Assembly: GCA_030027265.1 (NCBI GenBank)
Contig: JASENG010000001.1
Span: 62,001-126,000 of the forward strand
DNA: 64,000 nt
Origin: Lysinibacillus fusiformis
GTDB taxonomy: Bacteria; Bacillota; Bacilli; Bacillales_A; Planococcaceae
Direction: 5' to 3'
Position 1 is the first letter of the stretch. The number at the start of each line of letters is the position of its first letter. The notes under the pieces are model-generated. The model searched no databases, was not told the origin of the DNA, and worked only from the letters and a program-made list of their open reading frames with translations. The position numbers and the translations under genes were made by a program. Positions 26,298-35,271 of the stretch are shown here, one piece after another.

Positions 26298-26360
26298 AAA
26301 ACTTACTACCCTCTAATTAAGTGAAATTCGCTTATTAGAAGTAGTAAGTTTTATTTTTTT
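26298..26360 (+). terminator. Terminator after dgcP
   Basis: A 12-bp outer stem (AAAACTTACTAC with GTAGTAAGTTTT) encloses a second stem (CTAAT...AAGTG / CGCTTATTAG). TTTTTTT follows. Confidence 0.88.
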
Positions 26361-26427
26361 GAGGCGTTTTTCTTTCGCAATGTTCAGCTTTGAATTACTC
26401 GCCCCAAAGCTGGATTCAGCATCATTA

Positions 26428-26907
26428 TCATATAAATTTAAGTAAAGTCTCGACAAATAATTCCAAGCCTTGCTGATCTTCTTTCGTAAATCGAGCTTTC
26501 GACGGACTATCGATATCTAAAACACCAAGTACCTCGTCATTTTTTATAAGAGGGATGACGATTTCAGAATTTGACGCAGCATCACAAGCAATATGGCCAG
26601 GGAATGCATGAACATCTTCTACCAGCATTGTTTTTTGTTCTGATACTGCTGTTCCGCAAACGCCGCGTCCCACAGCAATTCGAACACACGCAGGCAGACC
26701 TTGGAAAGGTCCTAAAACAAGTTCGCCATCCTTCATTAAATAAAATCCAACCCAATTGATATTATCCAGAAACTGGTTTAAAAGAGCAGAAGCGTTACTT
26801 AGATTGGCTATTAAATCATTTTCTCCTTGCAGTAAAGCATCTAATTGCTTTGATAATGTTTCATATTTTTTTAAAACTGAACCTTCGTAATTTACTTGTG
26901 AAAACAT
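26428..26907 (-). CDS. ytsP: Free methionine-(R)-sulfoxide reductase (GAF domain)
   Basis: This 159-residue single-GAF enzyme reduces free L-methionine-(R)-sulfoxide to methionine with thioredoxin-type reductants. The three functional cysteines are C74, C84 and C108, in LPACVRIAVGRGVCG and GHIACDAASNSEIV. Their spacing of 10 and 24 residues matches the E. coli enzyme (C84, C94, C118). The DIDSP loop near the C-terminus is conserved. The start ATG has GGAGG six bases upstream, in a 17-bp leader block that is repeated before hisJ. The locus equals B. subtilis ytsP. Confidence 0.92.
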   Translation of the reverse strand: MFSQVNYEGSVLKKYETLSKQLDALLQGENDLIANLSNASALLNQFLDNINWVGFYLMKDGELVLGPFQGLPACVRIAVGRGVCGTAVSEQKTMLVEDVHAFPGHIACDAASNSEIVIPLIKNDEVLGVLDIDSPSKARFTKEDQQGLELFVETLLKFI

Positions 26908-26911
26908 CTTG

Positions 26912-26928
26912 AACCTCCAAAATTGGTT
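26912..26928. repeat. 17-bp leader block, copy 1 (before ytsP)
   Basis: AACCTCCAAAATTGGTT on the + strand; on the minus strand AACCAATTTTGGAGGTT covers the ytsP ribosome site. It is identical to the block before hisJ. CCAA/TTGG can form a tiny hairpin over the Shine-Dalgarno. Confidence 0.6.
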
Positions 26929-26984
26929 ATCTATTTTTAGCCAATCCCTAAAAAGGGATTTTAAATCCGATGAATGGAATTTAC

Positions 26985-27776
26985 TTACTTCATAATTGTC
27001 TCGTAATGTTGATGCAAGTCTTTGACACTGTGTGCATCTGAGCCAAAGACAATAGGCAGCTCGATCGATCGAGCATATTCGATCATGTGCATCGGTGGAT
27101 AAGGCTCCTTGCAGAAAGGTTTGTTTAAACCGGCACTATTAGCATCTAATACATATCCTTTTTCCTGCATCTTTGTTAATATTTCGACAATACGGGAATC
27201 GTCTTGAATTTTTTCGCCGTGGGCAAGCTGGAATTTATGAACAAGTGTCGGATGACCGATTCTGCGCGGTTTAAACCTGCCTAATTTAGCATCGATGGAT
27301 TTCAAAACAGTATCATAATAGAGGTTGTAAAGTGCTTCAACCCCACCGACTTGCTTAGCAAAATCAAGATAAACTTCATCTGAAAAGTCAATGCAAGTGT
27401 ATGTATCGTTATGTTTTAAAAAATGAACAGATAGTATAGCGTCATCGAGTACTGGACCGGCAATATCAAGCAATGCGCGTGTTTCAGTTTCATAGCCGAC
27501 AATATAGTCCACTTCTAATCCGACTTTAATGGTGATCTGCTCTTTGTATTGTTGTTTTAGCTCCTTCACGGTTTCCAAATAAGAAGTTAAGTCTTTTGGT
27601 AACATCCCGCTATCTTTTTCAGGTGTTGGATCCACAAAGTTAGTAGGCAATGGTGCATGTTCGGTAAATGTTATTTCTGAAAAATTTAGTTCAATTGCCT
27701 TTTCAATATATTTTTCAAAAGAATCTTTTGTGCCATGTGGGCAAAAAGGTGAGTGGATATGACCATCTTTTTTCAT
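26985..27776 (-). CDS. hisJ: Histidinol-phosphatase, PHP family
   Basis: This 263-residue PHP-domain metallophosphatase hydrolyses histidinol phosphate in histidine synthesis. The N-terminal metal motif is DGHIHSPFCPHGTKDSF, followed by FTEHAPLP, KVGLEVDYI, DDAILSVHFL and the C-terminal FGSDAHSVKDL. I chose the ATG at 27776 with TTGGAGG eight bases upstream; a TTG five codons earlier lies inside that ribosome site. The rest of the his operon is not here, as in B. subtilis, where hisJ (ytvP) also sits apart near ytsP. It shares a 17-bp leader block with ytsP, the next gene on the same strand, 77 bp away. Confidence 0.93.
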   Translation of the reverse strand: MKKDGHIHSPFCPHGTKDSFEKYIEKAIELNFSEITFTEHAPLPTNFVDPTPEKDSGMLPKDLTSYLETVKELKQQYKEQITIKVGLEVDYIVGYETETRALLDIAGPVLDDAILSVHFLKHNDTYTCIDFSDEVYLDFAKQVGGVEALYNLYYDTVLKSIDAKLGRFKPRRIGHPTLVHKFQLAHGEKIQDDSRIVEILTKMQEKGYVLDANSAGLNKPFCKEPYPPMHMIEYARSIELPIVFGSDAHSVKDLHQHYETIMK

Positions 27777-27782
27777 TAACTT

Positions 27783-27799
27783 AACCTCCAAAATTGGTT
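27783..27799. repeat. 17-bp leader block, copy 2 (before hisJ)
   Basis: Exactly the same 17 bases as at 26912-26928, again covering the ribosome site of the downstream minus-strand gene. The rest of the 27800-28093 gap is AT-rich without clear signals. Confidence 0.6.
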
Positions 27800-28093
27800 T
27801 AATAAGTCAATGCTCCCTGTCGAGGGGCAAATTTCGGTAAAAATTGTTTATTATCTATCTTTTAAATATATGCTAACTTATTATAATAATAGTCAAAGTT
27901 GCAGGTTTTTGTTAGTGGAAAGACTTATTTAATTAAATTTCGACTGGGAAATTTCAAATCTGTGCTGCCTGCTATCAACTTATTACAATTAACTTTAGCA
28001 AAAAGCTGTATTTTTTTAAACAAATGAAAAAAAACATGGTATATTATAGTTACAAAATAGTAGCAGGTACAGTGATTTGGGAATAGGGGGCTT

Positions 28094-29806
28094 ATGATGC
28101 AGTATATCATCATTGTCGTCATCGTACTATTAGCATTATTTATGGTTGGACTGTTCATCCGTCGTAAACATAATGTTGTTATACAGCGACTTGAAAAAGA
28201 AAAAATGCAAATTCAGCATTATCCTATATTTGAGGAGCTAACAAAAGTAAAGTCTTTAAATATGAATGGACAAACAGAGGAAAAGTTTGAACACTGGCGC
28301 AATATCTGGATGGAAGTGATAGATGTCCACGTTATCAAAATTGATTCTATGCTTTTTGATGCGGAAGAATACATCGATCGTTTTAAATTTAAAAAAGCTT
28401 CCCATGTTGAACAATCCATAGAGGAATATATTGCCAAATGTGAAGAAAGTAAAAATCTAATCATTAGTGAATTGGATGAACTTATCGGCAGTGAAGAAAA
28501 AAATCGCATTGAAATTGAGCAAATTAAAGAGCATTACCGCTCTGCCAGAAAAACCTTGCTTGCTCATCAATACTCATTTGGCCCGGCATTATCTGCCTTG
28601 GAAAAACGAGTAGAACAATTTGTTCCGAAATTTGAAGAATTTGATGCACTAACTGTAGAAGGAAATTACTTACAGGCAAGAGAAATTGTTTTGGGTTTAA
28701 ATAGTGAATCTCAAACAATTTATCATTTATTATCTGAGGTCCCAACGTTGCTTTCAGAAATTCAAACAAAAATACCTGCTGCAATACATGAGTTGCGAAA
28801 TGGTCAACGTGAAATGGAAGAACAATCTTATTATTTGAATCATTTGGAGTTAAACAAGTACTTAGATAATCTTGAAGAAGAGCTTGAAACGCTAAAATCG
28901 AAATTAGCTGATTTAGATGTAAGTTCTGTAGCTCCAAGACTGGCTGAAATAAATGAAGAGATTGAGAATTATTATGACTTATTAGAAAAGGAAGTCATTG
29001 CAAGAAATTATGTGGATAGAAATTGTGATGACACATTCCAAACGTTAACAGAAGTTGTAAAAGTAACAAAAGAAATTAGTAATGAAGCTGTTTACGTGCA
29101 AAGCAGCTATCATTTGCCGGAAAACGAGGCAGAGATTCCAAAAATTGGGTTAAAGCAGCTTGAAGTGATTCAAAAACGATTTGACCTGCTTGTGACAAGA
29201 GTAAGGGATGAAAAATCAGCCTATTCAAGTTTGCAGGAAGAATTAGTTGAAATCAGTGAAGAGATTGAGCGTATTAAAGATGAACAAGAACAGTTCTCTA
29301 GTCGTTTGAAAAATTTACGAATCGATGAAAATAAAGCTCGTGCAAAGCTTGATTCTTTAAAACGAATTTTGCAAGAAACAGATCGTCAGCTTAATAAAGC
29401 GAATATACCTGGAATTCCTGAAGAAATGGATGCTCGCATAGAAGAAGCTGAAGAACAAATTTATATTGTCATGCAAAGCTTGCAAGACATTCCGCTTAAT
29501 ATGAATCGTGTACAAAGTAACATAGAAAATGCTGAGAAATGTATACATGAAGTAAGTAAACATGCTCAAGAAATGATTGAGAATGTCATGTTAATCGAAA
29601 GAATCATTCAATATGGCAACCGATATCGTGGAACAAACCAAAAAGTGAATGATCTATTGCTTGAATCAGAACATGCATTTAATCAATATCGTTACATAAA
29701 AGCGTTGGAAGATGCAGCGGCTGCAGTCGAGCTGGCAGAGCCCGGTGCCATTAAGCGGATAGAAGAACTTGTCCAGGATGAGCTTTACGAAAAATCTCAA
29801 TATTAG
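28094..29806 (+). CDS. ezrA: Septation ring formation regulator EzrA
   Basis: This 570-residue protein is membrane-anchored by a single N-terminal helix (about residues 3-22), followed by cytoplasmic spectrin-like triple-helix repeats. It contains almost no proline in the rod and has heptads such as LEELEGxLxxLxxR-type segments. EzrA binds FtsZ and restricts Z-ring formation to midcell, and it also helps recruit PBP1. The C-terminal conserved patch NRYRGTNQKVNDLL matches the family's QNR region. The start is ATG at 28094 or the adjacent ATG at 28097, after ATAGGGGG. A terminator follows. As in B. subtilis the next gene is the ThiI-partner cysteine desulfurase. Confidence 0.95.
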   Translation: MMQYIIIVVIVLLALFMVGLFIRRKHNVVIQRLEKEKMQIQHYPIFEELTKVKSLNMNGQTEEKFEHWRNIWMEVIDVHVIKIDSMLFDAEEYIDRFKFKKASHVEQSIEEYIAKCEESKNLIISELDELIGSEEKNRIEIEQIKEHYRSARKTLLAHQYSFGPALSALEKRVEQFVPKFEEFDALTVEGNYLQAREIVLGLNSESQTIYHLLSEVPTLLSEIQTKIPAAIHELRNGQREMEEQSYYLNHLELNKYLDNLEEELETLKSKLADLDVSSVAPRLAEINEEIENYYDLLEKEVIARNYVDRNCDDTFQTLTEVVKVTKEISNEAVYVQSSYHLPENEAEIPKIGLKQLEVIQKRFDLLVTRVRDEKSAYSSLQEELVEISEEIERIKDEQEQFSSRLKNLRIDENKARAKLDSLKRILQETDRQLNKANIPGIPEEMDARIEEAEEQIYIVMQSLQDIPLNMNRVQSNIENAEKCIHEVSKHAQEMIENVMLIERIIQYGNRYRGTNQKVNDLLLESEHAFNQYRYIKALEDAAAAVELAEPGAIKRIEELVQDELYEKSQY

Positions 29807-29840
29807 TCATGACTTGACAAAAGCGTTATAATGAATAAAA

Positions 29841-29874
29841 GAAGCCACCGCACTTTTGTGTTGGTGGCTTTCTT
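29841..29874 (+). terminator. Terminator after ezrA
   Basis: GAAGCCACC and GGTGGCTTTC pair around about 13 bases containing CAC/GTG, followed by a short T-rich run. Confidence 0.75.
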
Positions 29875-29938
29875 AACGAATTTAATGAACGAGAAATTGT
29901 ATTTTCAAATATCTAAATGCTAGAAAAGAAGGTAGGAT

Positions 29939-31090
29939 ATGATGATTTATTTAGATAATAGTGCCACGACAAAGCCGCATAAAGAGGTTATAAATACATT
30001 TGTTCAGGTAAATGAATCCTTCTATGCAAATCCTTCATCAATTCATGAAGCAGGAGTAGAAGCAAACACTTTACTGGACCGGGCAAGAGCTCAAATTGCC
30101 GATATTCTTCAAACTGAGGAACAATTTGTGTTATTTACAGCAGGAGGAACGGAATCCAATAATTTTGCGATATTCGGTGTTCCTAAAGCCAATACTCATA
30201 AAGGGAAACATATCATTACGACAGAGATCGAACATCCATCCATTCTTGAAGCAGTAAAGACCTTAGAGACTGAAGGATATGAGGTTGATTTTCTTCAAGT
30301 TGATGAAAATGGCGTGATTTCATTGCAAGAGCTTCAAGCAAAGCTGCGCAAAGAAACAGTTCTTGTAAGCATAATGCATGTGAACAATGAAATGGGAGCG
30401 ATTCAGCCAATCGAAGAAGCCGCAAAATTGATTCATGAAAACAGTCGAGCAGCGTTCCACGTAGATGCTGTGCAAAGCTTTGGAAAATTGCCGATTTTCT
30501 TTAATGGCGATGCTGGTCCGGACATTATTTCCATTTCAGGTCATAAAATTCATGGTTTAAAAGGATCGGGAATTATTGCATTCCGCAAGAAAATGAATAT
30601 TATCCCTCTTCTATTAGGCGGTGGACAAGAACGTGGATTGAGAAGTGGTACAGTGGCAGTTCCTCAAGCCGTTGCTCTTGCGAAAGCCGCACGAATGGCT
30701 AGTGAAAATCTAGAGCAATACTCTGCAAAATATCGCAAATGGCATAATGATTTAATGGAATTTTTAGCTGGATTCGGTGAGGAAATTCATGTGCTTTCCA
30801 CGAAAACAGGTGCTGCACATATCTTGTCCTTTAGCGTCAAGGATTTAAAAGGTGAGATATTGATCAATGCTCTTCAAAAACGAGGAATTATCGTATCAAC
30901 TTCAAGTGCTTGTTCATCTAAGCAAAAGAAAACAAGTCATGTGGTGGAAGCTTTGGAAATCCATTCAAATTATAAAAAAGGTGTTATTCGCCTAAGCTTC
31001 GGCGCTTTAAATACAGACCAGGATATACTTGAATTTAAAAAGGCCTTCACTGATGTGATGAAAGAGTTAAAAGGAGATAAAAATCAATGA
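29939..31090 (+). CDS. nifZ: Cysteine desulfurase, ThiI partner (NifZ/IscS type)
   Basis: This 383-residue PLP enzyme removes sulfur from cysteine as a protein persulfide. It contains TAGGTESNN, the Schiff-base lysine K203 in SGHKIHGLKGSG, and the catalytic C325 in STSSACSSKQKK. The stop overlaps the ATG of thiI as ATGA, so it most likely feeds sulfur to ThiI for 4-thiouridine, as NifZ does in B. subtilis. The start is one of two adjacent ATGs (29939, 29942) after AGAAGG. I use the B. subtilis symbol; general annotation calls such enzymes IscS-like. Confidence 0.92.
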   Translation: MMIYLDNSATTKPHKEVINTFVQVNESFYANPSSIHEAGVEANTLLDRARAQIADILQTEEQFVLFTAGGTESNNFAIFGVPKANTHKGKHIITTEIEHPSILEAVKTLETEGYEVDFLQVDENGVISLQELQAKLRKETVLVSIMHVNNEMGAIQPIEEAAKLIHENSRAAFHVDAVQSFGKLPIFFNGDAGPDIISISGHKIHGLKGSGIIAFRKKMNIIPLLLGGGQERGLRSGTVAVPQAVALAKAARMASENLEQYSAKYRKWHNDLMEFLAGFGEEIHVLSTKTGAAHILSFSVKDLKGEILINALQKRGIIVSTSSACSSKQKKTSHVVEALEIHSNYKKGVIRLSFGALNTDQDILEFKKAFTDVMKELKGDKNQ

Positions 31091-32295
31091 TCTGGAAAGA
31101 AATTTTAATAAGATATGGTGAACTATCAACGAAGGGGCGCAATAAAAAAGATTTTATTAACCGACTTCGTGCCAATATCCGCCATACATTTACAGATATT
31201 GCCCCACTAGAAATCGTGACAGAACGCGACCGTATGCATATTAAGATTGAAAGTGAAGAGCAATTTGAAGTATTAATGAAGAAATTGCCTACTGTTTTTG
31301 GGATTCAATCCTTCAGTCCAGTAGCCGTATGTGCAAAAGAATTAGATGAGATGAAAAAGTTATCTCTTATTATAATGGAGCAATTCAAAGAGCAGGAACT
31401 AACATTTAAAGTAGAAGTTCGTCGATCCGATAAAACGTTCCCTCTAGAATCACATGAAATTCAACGTGAGGTAGGCGGACATGTTTTAAGAAACAATCCA
31501 AATATTTCAGTTCAAGTGAAAAAACCAGATGTAGAGCTTCGCATTGAGGTTAGACAAGATGCCATTTATATGATGGCTCAAATTATTCAAGGTGCTGGTG
31601 GCATGCCGGTTGGCTCTAATGGGAAATCGCTTTTAATGCTGTCAGGAGGAATTGATAGTCCAGTTGCTGGATACTTGCTTATGAAGCGCGGAGTTCGTCT
31701 AGAAGCAATTCACTTCTTTAGTCCGCCATATACAAGCGATAATTCATTAGAAAAAGTAAAGGTACTGGCAAATGAATTAACGAAGTTCGGAGCCAATATC
31801 AGACTGCATGTCATTCCATTTACAGAGATTCAAGTACTCATTAAAGATCGTGTACCAAGCAATACGATTATGACGACAACTCGAAGAATGATGATGAAAA
31901 TTGCAGACAAAGTAAGAGAAGAAATCGGTGCTTTAGGAATTGTGACTGGTGAAAGTTTAGGACAAGTAGCAAGTCAGACATTAGAAAGCTTAACAGCGAT
32001 CAATGACGTGACAAATACGCCGATTCTTCGTCCATTGATTGCATTCGATAAACTTGAAATTATCGATATTGCTGAACAAATCGGAACTTACGAAACATCG
32101 ATTCAACCTTTTGAGGATTGCTGTACAATCTTTACGCCGGCAAACCCAAAAACAAAACCAAAAGTTGAAAAAGTGACTTACTATGAAAGCTTTACGGAGT
32201 TCGATGAATTAATCGACCGTGCAGTACGAAACAGAGAAGTTTATAAGTTCCCTGAAGTGAATAAAGCAAAAGATAAATTTGAGGGATTATTGTAG
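31087..32295 (+). CDS. thiI: tRNA 4-thiouridine synthase ThiI
   Basis: This 402-residue enzyme adenylates U8 of tRNA and inserts sulfur. It has an N-terminal ferredoxin-like and THUMP region (about 1-165) and a PP-loop ATPase with SGGIDSP at 186-192. It has no C-terminal rhodanese domain, as usual in Bacillus; a conserved FEDCC motif is at 343-347. The sulfur donor is then the co-encoded desulfurase. Start and stop are secure, with a 4-bp overlap upstream. Confidence 0.96.
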   Translation: MIWKEILIRYGELSTKGRNKKDFINRLRANIRHTFTDIAPLEIVTERDRMHIKIESEEQFEVLMKKLPTVFGIQSFSPVAVCAKELDEMKKLSLIIMEQFKEQELTFKVEVRRSDKTFPLESHEIQREVGGHVLRNNPNISVQVKKPDVELRIEVRQDAIYMMAQIIQGAGGMPVGSNGKSLLMLSGGIDSPVAGYLLMKRGVRLEAIHFFSPPYTSDNSLEKVKVLANELTKFGANIRLHVIPFTEIQVLIKDRVPSNTIMTTTRRMMMKIADKVREEIGALGIVTGESLGQVASQTLESLTAINDVTNTPILRPLIAFDKLEIIDIAEQIGTYETSIQPFEDCCTIFTPANPKTKPKVEKVTYYESFTEFDELIDRAVRNREVYKFPEVNKAKDKFEGLL

Positions 32296-32401
32296 ATAGA
32301 AGTTTGTATCTAGCTGTTTGACAGGAAAAACTTACCTTTAAATATTTTGTGTATTAAAAAACGATTTTCGCACAATCTAAATGCACAAGGAGGTGAGATA
32401 A

Positions 32402-32611
32402 ATGTCAAACAACAGCGGTAGCCGTAACAAGCTTACTGTACCAGGTGCAGAACAAGCTTTAGATCAAATGAAATACGAAATCGCGCAAGAGTTTGGTGTT
32501 CAACTCGGACCTGAAGCGTCTTCTCGTGCAAACGGATCAGTTGGAGGAGAAATTACTAAACGTCTTGTACAAATGGCTGAATCACAATTACGTGGTTCTT
32601 CAGGACAATAA
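32402..32611 (+). CDS. sspA: Alpha/beta-type small acid-soluble spore protein, copy 1
   Basis: This 69-residue SASP coats and protects DNA in the dormant spore and is degraded at germination by the GPR protease. The two conserved blocks are [25 protein letters not shown], with the GPR site around YEIAQEF, and [13 protein letters not shown]. The start ATG has AAGGAGGTG seven bases upstream. The locus after thiI is that of B. subtilis sspA. The first 197 nt are identical to the next gene. Expression is expected from a sigma-G promoter in the forespore; a weak -10-like TGTATTA lies upstream in both copies. Confidence 0.95.
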   Translation: MSNNSGSRNKLTVPGAEQALDQMKYEIAQEFGVQLGPEASSRANGSVGGEITKRLVQMAESQLRGSSGQ

Positions 32612-32624
32612 TAATAACTAATAA

Positions 32625-32656
32625 GGGGCTAGCAGCGTAAAGCTGCTAGCTCTTTT
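32625..32656 (+). terminator. Terminator after SASP copy 1
   Basis: GGGCTAGCAGC pairs with GCTGCTAGCTC around about five bases, then TTTT. A similar hairpin with the same GCTAG core follows copy 2. Confidence 0.85.
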
Positions 32657-32900
32657 AATTGCATCGATGTAAATGCTAGTCTGTTGCAAACTATAATCCA
32701 TATATTTTTCAATTCTATTTTCACCATAATCAGCTTGTTATATAAGATGAAATCGTAGAAAAAAGGTTGTAAAAATCGAAATATAAATGTTAGAAAAATT
32801 AGAAGTTGTCAAGACTATGGGGCTAGAAATAAAAAAGTCTATTTTTCATGTATTAAAAGACGATTTCTGCACAATCTAAACTCACAAGGAGGTGAGGTAA

Positions 32901-33113
32901 ATGTCAAACAACAGCGGTAGCCGTAACAAGCTTACTGTACCAGGTGCAGAACAAGCTTTAGATCAAATGAAATACGAAATCGCGCAAGAGTTTGGTGTTC
33001 AACTCGGACCTGAAGCGTCTTCTCGTGCAAACGGATCAGTTGGAGGAGAAATTACTAAACGTCTTGTACAAATGGCTGAATCACAATTACGTGGTTCCTC
33101 TTCTCAACAATAA
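32901..33113 (+). CDS. Alpha/beta-type small acid-soluble spore protein, copy 2
   Basis: This 70-residue SASP differs from copy 1 only at the extreme C-terminus (GSSSQQ instead of GSSGQ). The DNA is identical over 32901-33097, while the 50 bp upstream differs at several positions. The ribosome site AAGGAGGTG is shared. It is a tandem duplicate; gene conversion may keep the coding parts identical (inference). Confidence 0.95.
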   Translation: MSNNSGSRNKLTVPGAEQALDQMKYEIAQEFGVQLGPEASSRANGSVGGEITKRLVQMAESQLRGSSSQQ

Positions 33114-33126
33114 TTTAAAAGATAAG

Positions 33127-33161
33127 GGCTAGTAGCGATAATGCTACTAGCTTTTATTTTT
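33127..33161 (+). terminator. Terminator after SASP copy 2
   Basis: GGCTAGTAGC pairs with GCTACTAGCTT around a six-base loop, with TTTTATTTTT after it. Confidence 0.88.
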
Positions 33162-33477
33162 GCTTCTAAATTATTTGCTTATTCAATTTAGAAAAGACAA
33201 GCCTTCATTACTTTGAGAAATTTGTTGGACGACAAGAAATAATGGTTTTTTTATAATACCATGATTAGTGTTTACAGAAAGTAGGGAAATGGTAAATTCT
33301 AGATAATTTACTCACTCAAATATATCTGATTCATACATACTTATTATTATTTTTTCACTTCTAATATGCATTTAGTACAATTAATTCTCTTTTTCGAGGA
33401 ATATTTTGATATATTAGTTGAATATTATTATAATTAGTATAATGTATCTTTTTTTGGTATATAAAAGGGGGATAAAT
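33162..33477. other. Gene-free stretch before ytcI
   Basis: I see no gene here. A TATAAT (33438-33443) lies 40 bp before the ytcI start, but no good -35 is placed correctly. ATGGT/ACCAT around a T-run near 33241-33265 is the only other structure. Confidence 0.4.
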
Positions 33478-35064
33478 ATGAGAAGAGAAGATTTACTTGC
33501 TCCTAAGAACTACAATATCGTGGATGAAATTGAGAAGTATGCAAATACCAGCTCTAAAACTGCACTATTGATTCATCATGAGAGCGGACAAATCGAAAAA
33601 ATTTCATATGAGAAATTAATTAAGAAAGCAAACAAAGTTGCCAATTTATTTAAAAAAAATGGCTTAAATAAAGGTGATGTCATTTTAATCATGGTACCTC
33701 GCTCAGAGGAGGCATATGCTACATACATCGGAGCGTTAAAAGCAGGCTTAACAATTATTCCTAGCTCTGAAATGCTCCGGGCGAAAGATATCGATTATCG
33801 AATTGCACATTCGGATGCAAAAGCGATAGTTGCTTTTGAAAATGAAATCAAGCAATTCGAAGATGCGCAACATTTAGATGGTTTGAAGCGATTCGTTTAC
33901 GGGGAATCAGTTGAATCGTGGATTTCGATAGAGAAAAATCTAGAAAATGAGTCGGATGTTTTTGAAGGGGTTCAAACAGAAGATTCCGATATTGCATTTT
34001 TATCATACACAAGCGGAACAACAGGCAATCCAAAAGGGGTAGTTCATTCACATGGCTGGGGTTATGCCCATTTAAGAACTACGGCAGCACAGTGGCTTGG
34101 CGTACAAGAAGATGATTTAGTTTGGGCAACAGCAGCACCGGGATGGCAAAAGTGGATTTGGAGTCCATTTTTGGCAACTTTAGGAAGCGGTGCTACAGCA
34201 TTTATCCATATGGGTAAATTTGAACCGCAAGCCTATCTTCAAATGCTTGAAAATTATCAAGTAAATGTTTTATGCTGTACACCAACTGAATACCGTTTAA
34301 TGGCGAAAGTAGAAAAGCTTGAACAATACAATTTATCAAGCCTGAAAAGTGCTGTATCAGCCGGCGAGCCATTAAATAGTGAGGTCATTAACAAATTTCT
34401 AAATACCTTCTCACTTCAAGTGCGTGATGGTTATGGACAAACAGAAAATACCTTGCTAGTTGGTACGTTGCTAGGGATGGCACCAAAGCCAGGTTCCATG
34501 GGGAAACCAACTCCTGGAAATCTTGTAGAGGTAATCAACGACTTAGGTGAACCGACAGAAGTTGGTGAAGTCGGGGATATTGCGGTGCATTCGTCAACAC
34601 CTGCCCTATTTAAGGGATATTTAAAGGACTTGGAAAGAACAAATATACAATATCGCGGAGAATGGTTCTTAACAGGAGACCGTGCTTATAAAGACGAGGA
34701 AGGGTATTTCTGGTTTGAAGGCCGTGGGGATGATATTATTATCTCTTCTGGATACACAATTGGCCCATTTGAAGTTGAGGATGCTCTTGTAAAACATCCA
34801 GCGGTAAAAGAATGTGCGGTTGTAGCTAGTCCAGACGCAATTCGTGGGAACATTGTAAAGGCTTATGTTGTATTGCGTGATTCAGAACAAAAGAACAGTC
34901 CGACGATTGTTAAGGAACTACAGGATCATGTAAAGGAAATTACCGCTCCTTATAAATACCCAAGAGCGATTGAATTTATCGATGAATTACCGAAAACATC
35001 ATCAGGTAAAATAAGACGTGTCGAACTTCGTCAAAAGGAATTTAAAAAAGAAATAACAAATTAA
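33478..35064 (+). CDS. ytcI: AMP-forming acyl-CoA synthetase (YtcI/AcsM-like)
   Basis: This 528-residue ANL-superfamily enzyme activates a carboxylic acid via acyl-AMP. The phosphate loop is YTSGTTGNPKG, the A5 region is GYGQTEN, the hinge is LTGDRAYKDEEGYFWFEGRGDD, and the catalytic lysine lies in PKTSSGKIRRVE. The sequence is close to medium-chain and benzoate-type synthetases, so the substrate may be longer than acetate. The start ATG at 33478 follows AAAGGGGG by eight bases. B. subtilis ytcI occupies the same place beside sspA. Its C-terminal PKTSSGK differs from the PKTRSGK of AcsA, so AcuA control is less certain. Confidence 0.9.
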   Translation: MRREDLLAPKNYNIVDEIEKYANTSSKTALLIHHESGQIEKISYEKLIKKANKVANLFKKNGLNKGDVILIMVPRSEEAYATYIGALKAGLTIIPSSEMLRAKDIDYRIAHSDAKAIVAFENEIKQFEDAQHLDGLKRFVYGESVESWISIEKNLENESDVFEGVQTEDSDIAFLSYTSGTTGNPKGVVHSHGWGYAHLRTTAAQWLGVQEDDLVWATAAPGWQKWIWSPFLATLGSGATAFIHMGKFEPQAYLQMLENYQVNVLCCTPTEYRLMAKVEKLEQYNLSSLKSAVSAGEPLNSEVINKFLNTFSLQVRDGYGQTENTLLVGTLLGMAPKPGSMGKPTPGNLVEVINDLGEPTEVGEVGDIAVHSSTPALFKGYLKDLERTNIQYRGEWFLTGDRAYKDEEGYFWFEGRGDDIIISSGYTIGPFEVEDALVKHPAVKECAVVASPDAIRGNIVKAYVVLRDSEQKNSPTIVKELQDHVKEITAPYKYPRAIEFIDELPKTSSGKIRRVELRQKEFKKEITN

Positions 35065-35113
35065 TTATTCATCAAATTGATTATTATTTCCTAGGGAATA
35101 ATGTCGAAATTAT

Positions 35114-35160
35114 AAGGGGATTTTAAAGTCGTAGCTTTGGCTTTAAAGTCTCCTTTTATT
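35114..35160 (+). terminator. Terminator after ytcI
   Basis: AAGGGGATTTTAAAG pairs with CTTTAAAGTCTCCTT with a few wobbles or mismatches, followed by TTATT. Confidence 0.75.
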
Positions 35161-35271
35161 ATGATAAATTATGGTAAGTTCACAATATGGATTTTTTTTC
35201 TAAAAACATAGCAGATTTATGAAACAATTATTTAACAAATCCGTATGTATGAATGGAGGAGGAGTAATGAG

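Noticed and set aside
29803-29832. TTGACA and TATAAT near the end of ezrA
   Set aside because: They are only eight bases apart, and any transcript would run at once into the terminator at 29841.
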